A DNA stretch of 64,000 nt from Desulfacinum infernum DSM 9756 (GTDB lineage: Bacteria > Desulfobacterota > Syntrophobacteria > Syntrophobacterales > DSM-9756): contig NZ_FQVB01000019.1 of NCBI RefSeq assembly GCF_900129305.1, positions 28,278-92,277 of the forward strand, read 5' to 3'. Position 1 is the first letter of the stretch, and each line of letters opens with the position of its first letter. Below the pieces are notes generated by a model. The model saw only the letters and a program-made list of their open reading frames with translations, made no database searches and had not been told where the DNA came from. The position numbers and the translations under genes are program-made. Of the stretch, positions 16,511 to 24,830 are shown one piece after another.

Positions 16511-17281
16511 GTGACGCGGAGAAGGTTTTTTCAAGAGGATTTAAGGGAAGGCCAGGACGAGATTCTTCTGGACGAGAAGACGTCCCACCACCTTCTGCGC
16601 GTGCTGCGGATGGGCCCCGGCGCCCGGGTTGAGGTCTGCAATGGTCGGGGTTTGTCGACGACGGCGCACATCGAGGAGTGCCGCGGCGGACAGGCCGTGG
16701 TTGTCCCCGAGAGCTGGCACGTCACGGCTCCGCCCCCGCTGGACATCTGCCTGGCTGTGCCTCTGGCCAAGTCCGACCGGATGGATGCGGTGATCCGGCA
16801 GGCGGTGGAACTGGGGGTGACCCGCCTTCTGTGCTTCCGTGCTGGACGGAGCCAATACGCCCTGGAGGGAGAACGGAAGGAGAAAAGGATTTCGCGCTAT
16901 ATCAAGATCGCTCGGGAAGCCCTGTGCCAGTGTGGAAGGGCGTGGCTGCCGGACCTGGATGTGGTGGATTCGCCTCGGCACTTGCTGGAGATCGTCGGTC
17001 GGCAAGGTGCCCCTGGATTCTTGGGATTGCTGGCTTTCGAGGCACAACCCCGCCGGAGCCTTCTTTCGGTATGGCGGGCCCATCCCATGGCGCGACACCT
17101 GGTCTGTGCGGTGGGGCCGGAAGGGGGATGGGAGCCCGGGGAGGTGGCAATGTTTCGAGATCGAGGATTCATCCCGGTGTCCCTCGGGCCGCACATCCTG
17201 AGATTCGAGACGGCGTGCGTTGCCATGGCTGCTGGCGTGCAGCTGCTCTGGGGCGAACAGAGCCATACCATGAACCCGTAA
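16511..17281 (+). CDS. rsmE: 16S rRNA (uracil1498-N3)-methyltransferase RsmE
   Basis: 256-residue SPOUT-class methyltransferase with an N-terminal PUA-like domain (HHLLRVLRMGPGARVEVCNGRG) and a C-terminal trefoil-knot domain. Knot signatures are visible in PLAKSDRMDAVIRQAVELGV, CAVGPEGGWEPGEVAMF and SLGPHILRFETA. The GTG start is used because the frame has no better ATG and family proteins begin at MxRRFF. The upstream region is a tandem repeat, so no clear ribosome site is seen. Modification of U1498 is the family's known reaction. Confidence 0.92.
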   Translation: MTRRRFFQEDLREGQDEILLDEKTSHHLLRVLRMGPGARVEVCNGRGLSTTAHIEECRGGQAVVVPESWHVTAPPPLDICLAVPLAKSDRMDAVIRQAVELGVTRLLCFRAGRSQYALEGERKEKRISRYIKIAREALCQCGRAWLPDLDVVDSPRHLLEIVGRQGAPGFLGLLAFEAQPRRSLLSVWRAHPMARHLVCAVGPEGGWEPGEVAMFRDRGFIPVSLGPHILRFETACVAMAAGVQLLWGEQSHTMNP

Positions 17282-17297
17282 AGACGAGGATAGGGCC

Positions 17298-18212
17298 ATG
17301 CGATGCAGCAAGTGCGGCTTTGTGAGCTTTGACTATCTGGATGCTTGCAAGAAGTGTGGAACGGATCTCGGCGCCGTGCGCCGGGAACTCAATCTGTTCG
17401 ATTTTCGCCCGGAAGTGCCGGCGTTTGTAGCCAAGGCCATCGAGGCCCTGACCAGTCCCTATGTTCCTCAGCCCGAGGAGGCCCTGTCCGACGAAGCCCA
17501 GGAGATTTCCCTGGACGTGATCGACGAGATCGACCTGGCGGCCCAAGCTTCGGAGACCGACGGGGAACTGACGCTGGAGTTGCTGGACGAAGAGGATCAG
17601 CAGGAGGTGGTTCTGCCCGAACCAGAGGTCGACGCCGCTCCGGAAGTCTCGCTGGGAGCCGCTGACGGAGATGAGCTGGTTCTGGACTTGGGGGCCCTGG
17701 AGGAAGCTGATGTGCAGGACACGGCGGCTTCCTTTTCCGAGAACGAGTTGAGTCTGGGCATCGAACCGATGGACGAAGCCGAAGAGGAAGGCGAGGTGGT
17801 CTATGAATTGGACGATGAAGACCAACTGGCCGAGGAGAGCCTGGACAAGCTTCGCCGGGAGCTGGAGTCGGCGGAGGAGCTGATGGATCGGATCGAGGGG
17901 CCTGACGAGCCGGATGAAGGCGAAGACACGGTGGTGGTCTTGGAGGAGGACGATCAAGGGGTTGCCGTTCAGGAATTCGTGCTGGAAAGTGTGGATGAAC
18001 AGAGGGCTCCGGAAGAAGAGGGTGCGCCTCTGGAACTGGATCTGGGAGAGTTTGACGAAATCTCCGAGGACGAGACCATGGACGACGATGAGGCCGAACA
18101 GAGCAGTGCCTCCGGGCGAGTGGAGGTTTTGCCGGAAGAGGCGGGGCTCGTCCTGGAGCTGGAAGATGGTCTGATCCTGGAGCCGGACGAAGATGAAGAG
18201 GACGAGAAGTAG
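17298..18212 (+). CDS. Acidic protein with N-terminal zinc ribbon
   Basis: 304 residues. Residues 1-25 form a zinc ribbon (CSKCGFVSFDYLDACKKCG). The remaining 280 residues are strongly acidic and almost free of positive charge, with recurring short hydrophobic-acidic units such as LVLDLGALEEAD, LELDLGEFDEI and LVLELEDGLIL. No enzyme motif and no membrane segment is seen. It starts 16 bases after rsmE, so it is probably co-transcribed with it. The composition suggests a disordered tail that binds basic partners. The function is not recognised. Confidence 0.75.
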   Translation: MRCSKCGFVSFDYLDACKKCGTDLGAVRRELNLFDFRPEVPAFVAKAIEALTSPYVPQPEEALSDEAQEISLDVIDEIDLAAQASETDGELTLELLDEEDQQEVVLPEPEVDAAPEVSLGAADGDELVLDLGALEEADVQDTAASFSENELSLGIEPMDEAEEEGEVVYELDDEDQLAEESLDKLRRELESAEELMDRIEGPDEPDEGEDTVVVLEEDDQGVAVQEFVLESVDEQRAPEEEGAPLELDLGEFDEISEDETMDDDEAEQSSASGRVEVLPEEAGLVLELEDGLILEPDEDEEDEK

Positions 18213-18241
18213 TGGCCCGGGAGCCCTTTCCCATAAAGTGC

Positions 18242-18269
18242 TTGACAACCTCACGGGCGATCCTGTAAT
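18242..18269 (+). promoter_or_regulatory. Sigma-70 promoter of tRNA-Phe
   Basis: TTGACA, a 16-base spacer and TGTAAT, ending 15 bases before the tRNA 5' end. Confidence 0.75.
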
Positions 18270-18284
18270 TTCGCCCTCGGTTTC

Positions 18285-18360
18285 GGCGAGGTAGCTCAGT
18301 CGGTAGAGCAGTGGACTGAAAATCCTCGTGTCCCCAGTTCGATTCTGGGCCTCGCCACCA
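18285..18360 (+). tRNA. tRNA-Phe (GAA), CCA encoded
   Basis: 76 bases. The acceptor stem GGCGAGG pairs with CCTCGCC. The D-arm is GCTC/GAGC. The anticodon loop CTGAAAA gives anticodon GAA. The T-arm is CCCAG-TTCGATT-CTGGG, followed by genomic ACCA. The anticodon stem GTGGA/TCCTC contains a U-U mismatch at its second pair. It is preceded by a strong promoter and followed by an intrinsic terminator. Confidence 0.95.
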
Positions 18361-18404
18361 TGAGCCATCATCCATTTTTTGGGGGCCACCCCCCCAAGCT
18401 TCAG

Positions 18405-18437
18405 GCAAAGCCCGCCACCAGCGGGCTTTGCTGTTTT
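18405..18437 (+). terminator. Intrinsic terminator after tRNA-Phe
   Basis: The 11-base stem GCAAAGCCCGC/GCGGGCTTTGC has a 5-base loop and is followed by TGTTTT. Confidence 0.8.
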
Positions 18438-18454
18438 GGGAGCATACATACGCC

Positions 18455-19078
18455 ATGGATGTTCGCGTTATCAGGGTCGATCATTTTGGAGCCGAGGATC
18501 TTCTGGAGCGGCTGCGCCGGGTGACGCTGCTCAAGCGCCCCGAGGTGCTGGTGTACAAAGAGGCGGCCATCAGCTTGGAGGAGATGTCCACGGAAGACAT
18601 GTACCCGGCCCAGCGCTACGTGCTGGTCCAGGAACTCCAGAAGGTCCGGCATCTCAAGTGGGAACTGGAGCGTTTCGGATACGATCTTTTCCGCCTGAAC
18701 GGCTATCTCAAGGTGTGGGTGGAAGGGGCGGAAGGGCCCATCGATGTGCTCCCGCCCATCGTGGAAGAGTCCGTGGAGCGGAACGGGAGGGTGGTCCCTA
18801 TCATCAACGACGGTATGCACCGGCTCTTTCTGGCGCATCTGGAATGGACCACGCCCCAGGTGGTCTTTGTCCGGGGGCTCCCCAAGGATCTTCCCTATTA
18901 CGCCTTCCCCAATCCCAGGCAGTGGGACGGCATTGAGCTCGTGGAGGAATTGCCCGAGGGCTACATCAAGAAGTGGCACCGCATCCGCGATTACCACTCC
19001 CTGTACCGGAATTTCAATTCTGCCTTCGACAACGTGGGCGCGCCCCGAGGGAATTTCACCAAGAAGAAGGCGTCCTGA
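18455..19078 (+). CDS. Uncharacterised protein, possible ParB-like fold
   Basis: 207 residues, soluble. Not recognised as a named family. The segment VVPIINDGMHRLFLAHLEW resembles the DGxHRxxA box of ParB/Srx-like nucleotide-binding proteins, and the N-terminal RPEVLVYKEAAISLEEM could be the preceding strand-helix. This is a motif-level guess only. The ATG at 18455 is preferred over a TTG nine codons upstream that lies in the terminator tail. It stands alone after tRNA-Phe and is convergent with ddl. Confidence 0.6.
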   Translation: MDVRVIRVDHFGAEDLLERLRRVTLLKRPEVLVYKEAAISLEEMSTEDMYPAQRYVLVQELQKVRHLKWELERFGYDLFRLNGYLKVWVEGAEGPIDVLPPIVEESVERNGRVVPIINDGMHRLFLAHLEWTTPQVVFVRGLPKDLPYYAFPNPRQWDGIELVEELPEGYIKKWHRIRDYHSLYRNFNSAFDNVGAPRGNFTKKKAS

Positions 19079-19103
19079 GCCTTGCCGGGGGCAGGAATCG
19101 CCT

Positions 19104-20048
19104 CTAATCCTTTTCCAAGGCCAGTTCAATGAGCCGGTCCAGGAGCCGACTGAAGCTGATTCCGGCGGCCGCTGCGGCCTGGGGGTAGAGGCTCGTCTCG
19201 GTCATCCCCGGGATCGTGTTGGTCTCCAGCACCACGATTTCCCCTTCGCGGGAAACGATCATGTCCGTTCGGCTGTAGCCGCGGCAGCACAGGGCCCTGT
19301 GGGCGCGGAGGGCATAATCCTGAGCCCTGCGCTTGATATCCTCGGGTACCCGGGCCGGGCAAATCTCCCGGGTGGCTCCCGGAGTGTACTTGGCGTCGTA
19401 GTCGAAAAATTCATAGCCCTCCCCGGGGATGATTTCCACCAAGGGAAGGGCTTCCAGGTCATGGTTGCCCAGGACCCCCGCCGTGATTTCCGTGCCCGCG
19501 ACGAACTTTTCCACCAGGCACCTCCTGTCGTAACGCCAGGCCTTCTCCAGCGCGCCCGCAAGATCCCCTTCCTTCTTCACGATGCTCAGGCCGATGCTGG
19601 ATCCTTCGTGCTCCGGCTTGACGACCAGGGGCAGTCCCAGGGAATCCACAAGCTCTTGGAGCGACGACGGAGGTGCCTTCCGGTCCGCAACGATGTAGGG
19701 CGCGACGGGCAGTCCGGCCTGCTGGTAAAGGTGCTTGCTGACGATCTTGTTCATGGCGACGGCGCTGCCCAGGACCCCGCTTCCATGGTAGGGGATGCCC
19801 AGGCATTCCAGGAAGCCCTGGATGGCTCCGTCTTCTCCCAGCCGGCCGTGGAGGATCACCAGTGCCACGTCAATGTCGGAAGCCTCTTGGACGATCCGTG
19901 GCAAATCGTCCCTCGGATCGTATCGGAGGACTTCGTACCTGGTCTTGTCCAGCGCCTCGTAGACCTGCTGCGCGCTCTTGAGTGAAACCTCCCGTTCGGC
20001 GGAAACGCCCCCCGCCAAGAGGGCGATCCGGAGCTTTCTTCCACTCAT
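19104..20048 (-). CDS. ddl: D-alanine--D-alanine ligase
   Basis: 314-residue ATP-grasp enzyme that makes the D-Ala-D-Ala dipeptide for peptidoglycan. Motifs: the N-terminal IALLAGGVSAEREVSLKSA, LHGRLGEDGAIQGFLECLGI, LPLVVKPEHEGSSIGL, YDAKYTPG and the Mg-binding VLETNTIPGMTETSLYP. The start chosen has AAGGA 6-8 bases upstream. It is slightly longer than the E. coli DdlB type and ends ALEKD. The HD-domain gene upstream reads in the same direction, 82 bases away. Confidence 0.94.
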   Translation of the reverse strand: MSGRKLRIALLAGGVSAEREVSLKSAQQVYEALDKTRYEVLRYDPRDDLPRIVQEASDIDVALVILHGRLGEDGAIQGFLECLGIPYHGSGVLGSAVAMNKIVSKHLYQQAGLPVAPYIVADRKAPPSSLQELVDSLGLPLVVKPEHEGSSIGLSIVKKEGDLAGALEKAWRYDRRCLVEKFVAGTEITAGVLGNHDLEALPLVEIIPGEGYEFFDYDAKYTPGATREICPARVPEDIKRRAQDYALRAHRALCCRGYSRTDMIVSREGEIVVLETNTIPGMTETSLYPQAAAAAGISFSRLLDRLIELALEKD

Positions 20049-20130
20049 GACGTTCCTTCCCTTGAGGACATGATGAACAAATATATGGCTGTTCTCCCTG
20101 CGGGGCACACAGCCGTGGCCCCGGGCATCT

Positions 20131-20736
20131 TCAGTAAATGGACATCTCCGGGCATGCCAGGTCCCGGCCCAGGGTGCCCAACAGATCTCTTGAATTCACG
20201 AATCGGGGTAGCTCTTCCGGGACCAGCGGGGTGTGGGAGAAGATCCTCCCCTCCAGGATCCGATAAAGTTCCAAGCGGCGCCTGAGATCTTCCCGGATCG
20301 CCTCTGTCCTGCCGTACCGCAGGATCAGGTCTTCGAAACGCTCTTCCAGCCCCACGATGTGGTCGTGTTTCACTCGCTTATCGGCGTAGTTGACCAGGAC
20401 GGACTCGGTGACGGGTCCTCGGGCCATGGCGGGATCCATCAGAGTGTGGTCCCGCACGATGGGAGCGACCTGGTCCCATCCCCAGCTGCACAAGAGGGAG
20501 TAACCGAGTTGGGCGTGATTTTCCCCCGTCTGCAGGGAGAGCCCCTTGGCGATGTCGTGTAGGAGTCCGCCTGCCCGCACCAGATCCACGTTCACGCGGT
20601 GGCTGTTCCGGTTGAGGTGCGAGGCCAACACTTCCCCCACCAATGCCACTTTTCGACTGTGTTCCCTGATGTGGGGAGGCACCTGGGCCTTCTCCAACAA
20701 TTCCAAGCATTGAGCCACAGAGGGGATCGCACCCAC
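20131..20736 (-). CDS. HD-domain phosphohydrolase
   Basis: 201-residue metal-dependent phosphohydrolase of the HD superfamily. The metal-binding residues are in HSRKVALVGEVLASH, LLHDIAKGL and IVRDHTLMD. The C-terminal region is helical (ILRYGRTEAIREDLRRRLELYRI). In other bacteria such proteins are often annotated as HDIG-domain or nucleotidyltransferase-linked hydrolases; the substrate cannot be named. The strong AGGTCC lies close to the start. It is upstream of ddl and divergent from the DnaA-like gene. Confidence 0.8.
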   Translation of the reverse strand: MGAIPSVAQCLELLEKAQVPPHIREHSRKVALVGEVLASHLNRNSHRVNVDLVRAGGLLHDIAKGLSLQTGENHAQLGYSLLCSWGWDQVAPIVRDHTLMDPAMARGPVTESVLVNYADKRVKHDHIVGLEERFEDLILRYGRTEAIREDLRRRLELYRILEGRIFSHTPLVPEELPRFVNSRDLLGTLGRDLACPEMSIY

Positions 20737-21315
20737 GAACCTGGACCTCCTTAGCTTCGAATTTCCTCTTTCGCCTACCCTACCATAAAGAATTGATTAT
20801 TCAATGCGGGAGGAGCTGTTCCCCCACGCTTGTCACCTAATCGTCGAAAAAGTGCAAATGGGAGAGAAAACAGGAGTTCCAAGGGGAATTCTAATGTTGC
20901 GATTCGAGCGAGTGGGGGAACAACAACTCGATATTCCGATTGAAAAGCCCAGGACCTAAAGAGTCTGAAGAGTCAAGTAGTTGAATGAGCCTTGACTGTA
21001 ACATCCCTGCATCAAAAGCAGAAACATCCCCAGGGCGGAGATGGGGAAAGGAGTCCAAATTCAGCCAGAGTGACTTTGACGGTGAACGGCAATCCGCCTA
21101 TCTATGACATCACCGTGCCGGCGCTTCCGGGTTCCTTGGGTGCACGGCCGGCGGTTTTTCCTTCTCCCGCACTTGCTGACAACTCTTGGCTCATTCGCCC
21201 TTGGCCAGGTTCCGTGCCGCCACCCCGAAAGTTCTTCGTGTCTTTCGCGAATGTGGGGCGGTCCGGCGGTGCTTTGTGGGCGGTTACGGGAAACTCGAAG
21301 CGATCTCGGAGGACC
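20737..21315. promoter_or_regulatory. AT-richer divergent intergenic region with 11-bp inverted repeat
   Basis: 579 bases between the HD gene and the DnaA-like gene, lower in GC than the surroundings. TGTTCCCCCAC at 20817-20827 is repeated as its exact reverse complement, GTGGGGGAACA, at 20912-20922. A small palindrome, ATTGATTATTCAAT, lies at about 20792-20805. The part from 20992 is an open frame continuous with the dnaA-like gene but shows no DnaA similarity. No perfect TTATCCACA DnaA box was found. Confidence 0.55.
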
Positions 21316-22701
21316 ATGGACAGGATGCTCAAAGAATGGGAAGCGGTACAGGAAAGGCTGAAGGAGGGTCTTTCGCGAGGGCAATACGATTTGTGGGTCG
21401 CCACGCTCCGTTTCTTGCAATTCGATGGGCAGGTCTTGATCCTGGGATGCAGAAATTCCCTGCACAGAGACTGGGTTCGGAACCATCTCGTTTCGAGAAT
21501 CCTGACACTGGGGCGGGACCGGTTTCCGCAGTTGGAACAGGTGCGCTTGGAGCTGGTCTCCGAAGATCCTCTCCTGGAAAGAGAGGAGGCCGACGATTGG
21601 CAGATCCCCGAGGATGCGCACCAGGGGCCTCGGCAGCTGTCCTTCAGGGATGTGGGCCAGAAGCTCCGGTCTCCTTTCAATCCCAGGTTCACGTTCGATC
21701 AGTTCGTGGTCGGGCGCTCCAATCATTTCGCCTACGCCACCTGCCTGGCCATGGCGGGGCAGCAAAGCCTGTACAACCAGTCGGTCTACCTCATGGCGGA
21801 TCCCGGGTTGGGCAAAAGCCACCTGACCCATGCCGTGGGGAACCTGTTGATGACCAGCCAGCCGGCCATCCGCGTGCGGTATGTCACGGCCGAGCAGTTC
21901 GCCAATGAGATGATCCGGGCGCTCAAGAGGGACCGCATCGAAGACTTCAAGAGCCGATACCGGGACGGGTGTGATGTCCTGTTGCTGGAAAAGGTGGAGT
22001 TTTTCAGCGGCAAGAAGAAGATCCAGGACGAACTGGTCTACACCCTGGACGAGCTCCTGGACCGGGGGCGGCGCATCATCTGTACCGGCAAGACGGCCCC
22101 CAACGACATCCCCAAGCTGAACCATGAACTGAGATCCCGATTGGGAGGGGTCCTTGTGGCACCCATTGAGCGGCCCGATTTCGCCACCCGTAAGGAGATC
22201 ATCCGCCGAAAGGCGGCCTACGACGGCGTGGAACTGCCCATGGATGTGGTGGAGTTCCTGGCGGACCGCATCACGTCCGACGTTCGCCGGCTGGAAAGTT
22301 GCCTGGTGGGGATGCTTGCCAAGAGCAGCATTCTGGGCAGGCCCATTTCTATGGATCTGGCCCGGGAGGTCACCCAGGCCATGTTGGATTACCTTCCTTC
22401 TTTGGATATTCCTCACGTCGCGGAAGCCGTCTGCACAAGCTTCGGGGTGAGCATGGAGGAGCTGCGCTCCAAGGCCCGCAACAAGAAGGTCTCGGAAGCC
22501 CGGCAACTGGCCATGTATCTATGCCGGAAATACACCTCCGAATCGCTCAACGCCATCGCCCAGGCATTCGGCCGCAGCCACAGCACCGTCATCTACGCCA
22601 TCAAGAAGGTGGACCAGGAATTGGGGCGAAAGAACAGCCATCTCAAGAAGCGGATGGAACACGTGGCTCGGCGCATCGAAACCCGTTGCCTGGATGGCTG
22701 A
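21316..22701 (+). CDS. DnaA-like replication initiator with altered Walker motifs
   Basis: 461 residues with full DnaA architecture: an N-terminal domain I (WEAVQERLKEGLSRGQYDLWV), a linker, an AAA+ core, and a C-terminal DnaA-box binding domain with EARQLAMYLCRKYT and GRSHSTVIYAIKKV. Walker A reads ADPGLGKSH (Lys167) instead of the usual GGxGLGKTH. Walker B reads LLLEKVEF (Glu225-Lys226) where DnaA has LLIDDIQF. Sensor 1 reads CTGKT instead of SSDR. The arginine-finger region LRSRL is kept. It could be a second DnaA or a regulator. GGAGG precedes the ATG by 3 bases; ATG 21325 is an alternative start. Confidence 0.85.
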   Translation: MDRMLKEWEAVQERLKEGLSRGQYDLWVATLRFLQFDGQVLILGCRNSLHRDWVRNHLVSRILTLGRDRFPQLEQVRLELVSEDPLLEREEADDWQIPEDAHQGPRQLSFRDVGQKLRSPFNPRFTFDQFVVGRSNHFAYATCLAMAGQQSLYNQSVYLMADPGLGKSHLTHAVGNLLMTSQPAIRVRYVTAEQFANEMIRALKRDRIEDFKSRYRDGCDVLLLEKVEFFSGKKKIQDELVYTLDELLDRGRRIICTGKTAPNDIPKLNHELRSRLGGVLVAPIERPDFATRKEIIRRKAAYDGVELPMDVVEFLADRITSDVRRLESCLVGMLAKSSILGRPISMDLAREVTQAMLDYLPSLDIPHVAEAVCTSFGVSMEELRSKARNKKVSEARQLAMYLCRKYTSESLNAIAQAFGRSHSTVIYAIKKVDQELGRKNSHLKKRMEHVARRIETRCLDG

Positions 22702-22745
22702 AGCCCCGGCCTCTTGATCCGAAGAAGCTTTGTCGGGCAAGCTCC

Positions 22746-22890
22746 TAGAGCATGTCTGAGAACGGCAGATTTGCGCCGTTTAACGCCCATTCGTCATCTC
22801 CGCAAAAGCGGGGATCCAGGATTTCCGGGAACCTATGGACTCCCGCTTGCGCTGGAGTGACGGTTTGCGGAGACCTCGGACAGCCTCCTA
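22746..22890. repeat. Family B palindromic element, copy B2
   Basis: About 145 bp from TAGAGCATGTCTGAGAACGG to CCTCGGACAGCCTCCTA, with the CATCTCCGCAAAAGCGGGGATCC hairpin (shown split as CTCCGCAAAAGCGGGG) and a GGACTCCCGC..GCTGGAGT pair. It is inverted relative to B1. Immediately before it lies the remnant GTCGGGCAAGCTCC of another family terminus. Confidence 0.7.
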
Positions 22891-23111
22891 GAGCCTGTCT
22901 GAGAATGCTGCGGACGACCTCTTTTCTCGTAGCGCAGCCCTTTAGGGCTGCGGAGGAACCCCCCGCCGTCGGATAGGCCATCGGGTATAGTTCCTATCAC
23001 TTTCAGGGGGTACGATGGTCCTTTACCGCGGGGCTGAAGCCCCGCGGCTACGAGGAGGGCCAAAATTCCTCGGCCTTGTAAGTCGGCGAGCCATTGTCAG
23101 GCAAGCTCCTA
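22889..23111 (+). repeat. Family A palindromic element, copy A2
   Basis: Left terminus TAGAGCCTGTCTGAGAA and right terminus TTGTCAGGCAAGCTCCTA. Both internal hairpins (GCAGCCCTTTAGGGCTGC and CCGCGGGGCTGAAGCCCCGC) are intact. It ends 3 bases from the stop codon of the convergent lipoprotein gene. Confidence 0.85.
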
Positions 23112-23114
23112 AGG

Positions 23115-23759
23115 TCAGGGGGGAGAATGGGGCCGGGGGCCGGCCACGGCCGCGCACAGGTCCCGGGCCAACTGCTCCACCAGCCGCCCCAGCGCCCGGC
23201 TCATGGCCTCGGCAAAAAGCTCGGGCCTCACCGTCCCTTGTACTTCTTCCTTCATCCGATACGTCTTTTGGAACCGAACCTCCCGGTGAGTGCCCTCTTC
23301 CCACAAGACCACCCTCACATCCAACTCGGCGTTCACCTTGTCGGAATTCCTCGACAGGGCGAAGCGGTGGATATGTCCCGACAGGTTCCAGGAGGGCGGG
23401 GCGGCGGGATTTCCGGGCATGACCACCGTTTGAAAGGGGCCGCCAGCGGAAAGAGCCGTGGCGATCTGCTCCGCCAGCATCTCGCCGGGGGCGGCGATCC
23501 AGCGGTGCTGAGACGAGAAGAGCATCTGGTAGGCATTGGAGGAGATGACCATCTCGGTGCGGTCGTAAGGCTGGGAGGCTGCGAAGGGCCAGACGCACAG
23601 GGAGGCCTCTTTTCGGGGGCAGGGAAGGTTCTGGAGAGCCGGCACGTTCAGGGCGTAGTAGGTGGGCGGGGCCGACGGGTGGAAAAGGGGCGCACAGCTC
23701 GCCATGAGAACCAAGACCCCGGATAGAGCCGCGAGCCTGATCATGGATTGCCGCATCAT
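23115..23759 (-). CDS. ABC-type transport auxiliary lipoprotein (PqiC/LptM-like family)
   Basis: 214 residues. An N-terminal lipoprotein signal (RLAALSGVLVLMASC, with the lipobox cysteine at about residue 20) precedes a PqiC-type domain that includes TYYALNVP and the strand-rich LSGHIHRFA, AELDVRVVLWEEGTHREVRFQKTY. Such lipoproteins are the outer-membrane partners of Mce/MlaD lipid transporters. Its ATG overlaps the mlaD stop (ATGA), which makes it the last gene of the four-gene cassette. Confidence 0.85.
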   Translation of the reverse strand: MMRQSMIRLAALSGVLVLMASCAPLFHPSAPPTYYALNVPALQNLPCPRKEASLCVWPFAASQPYDRTEMVISSNAYQMLFSSQHRWIAAPGEMLAEQIATALSAGGPFQTVVMPGNPAAPPSWNLSGHIHRFALSRNSDKVNAELDVRVVLWEEGTHREVRFQKTYRMKEEVQGTVRPELFAEAMSRALGRLVEQLARDLCAAVAGPRPHSPP

Positions 23760-24814
23760 TTCTTCTTTTCCTCGAAGGGATCCTGGGGGTTGGTGGTGAA
23801 AAGCACCCGATTGGGTTCTTCCTTGAGGGTTCTGGCCAGCACCACCAGCTGATCCAAGAGCAGCCTCAGGGAATAGAGGTTCTGGTTGAGCAGAACCAGG
23901 GTCTCGTTGGTTCCCGTCCGCCACTGAGACACCATGGCGCGGCTGTCCTGCAACAGTGCCTGCATGTCCCGGGAGGTATGCTGGAGGGTACCGGGCGGTA
24001 TCTCCTCCAAGTGTTTCGACAGGGTTTCGGCGGCGCGGCGAGCGGCCGCCACGGTAGCGCCCAGGTCGCGGAAGCCACCCTGCAGATCGCCCCGGGAGGC
24101 GGATTTTTCCACGAGACCGGCCAGGATACGAAGGCTCTGGGTGGCTTTCCGCGTATTCTGAACAATCTCCTTCAAGTCCTCCTCTCCCAGCACTCTGTCG
24201 GCCCGGTCCAGCAGCACCTTGAGGCGTTCGGTGTCTTCCCGAACGTTTCTCAACGTGGTTTCAAGATCCGTGCCTCCGAAGATTCGGTTGACGGTTTCCC
24301 CCACTTGCTTCCATCTTTCGGTGAGCCCTTCCAGATCCAGGGAGACGATTTTCGTGTAGATGCTCTCGAAGGCTCCCTTCAACTGCTCGATCTCGGAGGG
24401 GTAGGAGCGGATGAGCGGGTAGGGGGGGGTGAAATCCAGAGAGGGGGTGGCTCGGTCCACGTCCGCCGGTGCCGTGTCGATTTCCAGGAACCTGAGGCCG
24501 GTGAGTCCCTGTTCCCGCAGTCGAATGGCCAACGTGTCGTCCACCGGGAAGTCGGGGCGCAGATGCATGACCACCTGGATCAGCCGGCCGTCGGGGGCCA
24601 GCTCCACCGAGGCGACCCGTCCCACGGCCACTCCACGGTAGTTCACGATGGCGTCCTGCTGGAGCCCTTTGACGGATTCGGCGAAATAGGTGACGTAGGT
24701 GGCTTTCTCTTCAAAGAAGTGGGAAGCGCCCAGCCAGATGAGCGCCACGAGGCCGAGGCCTCCGCACAGGATCACAAAAAGGCCGATCTTGAAGGTGTTT
24801 ACGGGCCGTCCCAC
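23756..24814 (-). CDS. mlaD: MlaD/Mce-family lipid-binding protein
   Basis: 352 residues. One N-terminal membrane anchor (IGLFVILCGGLGLVALIWLG) is followed by a single MCE domain (VKGLQQDAIVNYRGVAVGRV, GLTGLRFLEI). A long helical, coiled-coil-prone tail (residues 150-335) may form a channel toward the outer membrane. It uses a GTG start behind a strong AAGGAGGAGG. It is flanked by the permease/ATPase and the lipoprotein, so it should be the periplasmic substrate-binding hexamer of the Mla-type phospholipid transporter. Confidence 0.92.
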   Translation of the reverse strand: MGRPVNTFKIGLFVILCGGLGLVALIWLGASHFFEEKATYVTYFAESVKGLQQDAIVNYRGVAVGRVASVELAPDGRLIQVVMHLRPDFPVDDTLAIRLREQGLTGLRFLEIDTAPADVDRATPSLDFTPPYPLIRSYPSEIEQLKGAFESIYTKIVSLDLEGLTERWKQVGETVNRIFGGTDLETTLRNVREDTERLKVLLDRADRVLGEEDLKEIVQNTRKATQSLRILAGLVEKSASRGDLQGGFRDLGATVAAARRAAETLSKHLEEIPPGTLQHTSRDMQALLQDSRAMVSQWRTGTNETLVLLNQNLYSLRLLLDQLVVLARTLKEEPNRVLFTTNPQDPFEEKKK

Positions 24815-24830
24815 AGAGAGCCTCCTCCTT

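Noticed and set aside
20992..21315. N-terminal extension of the DnaA-like frame
   Set aside because: The 108 extra codons show no similarity to DnaA, and a GGAGG ribosome site and domain I start lie at 21316.
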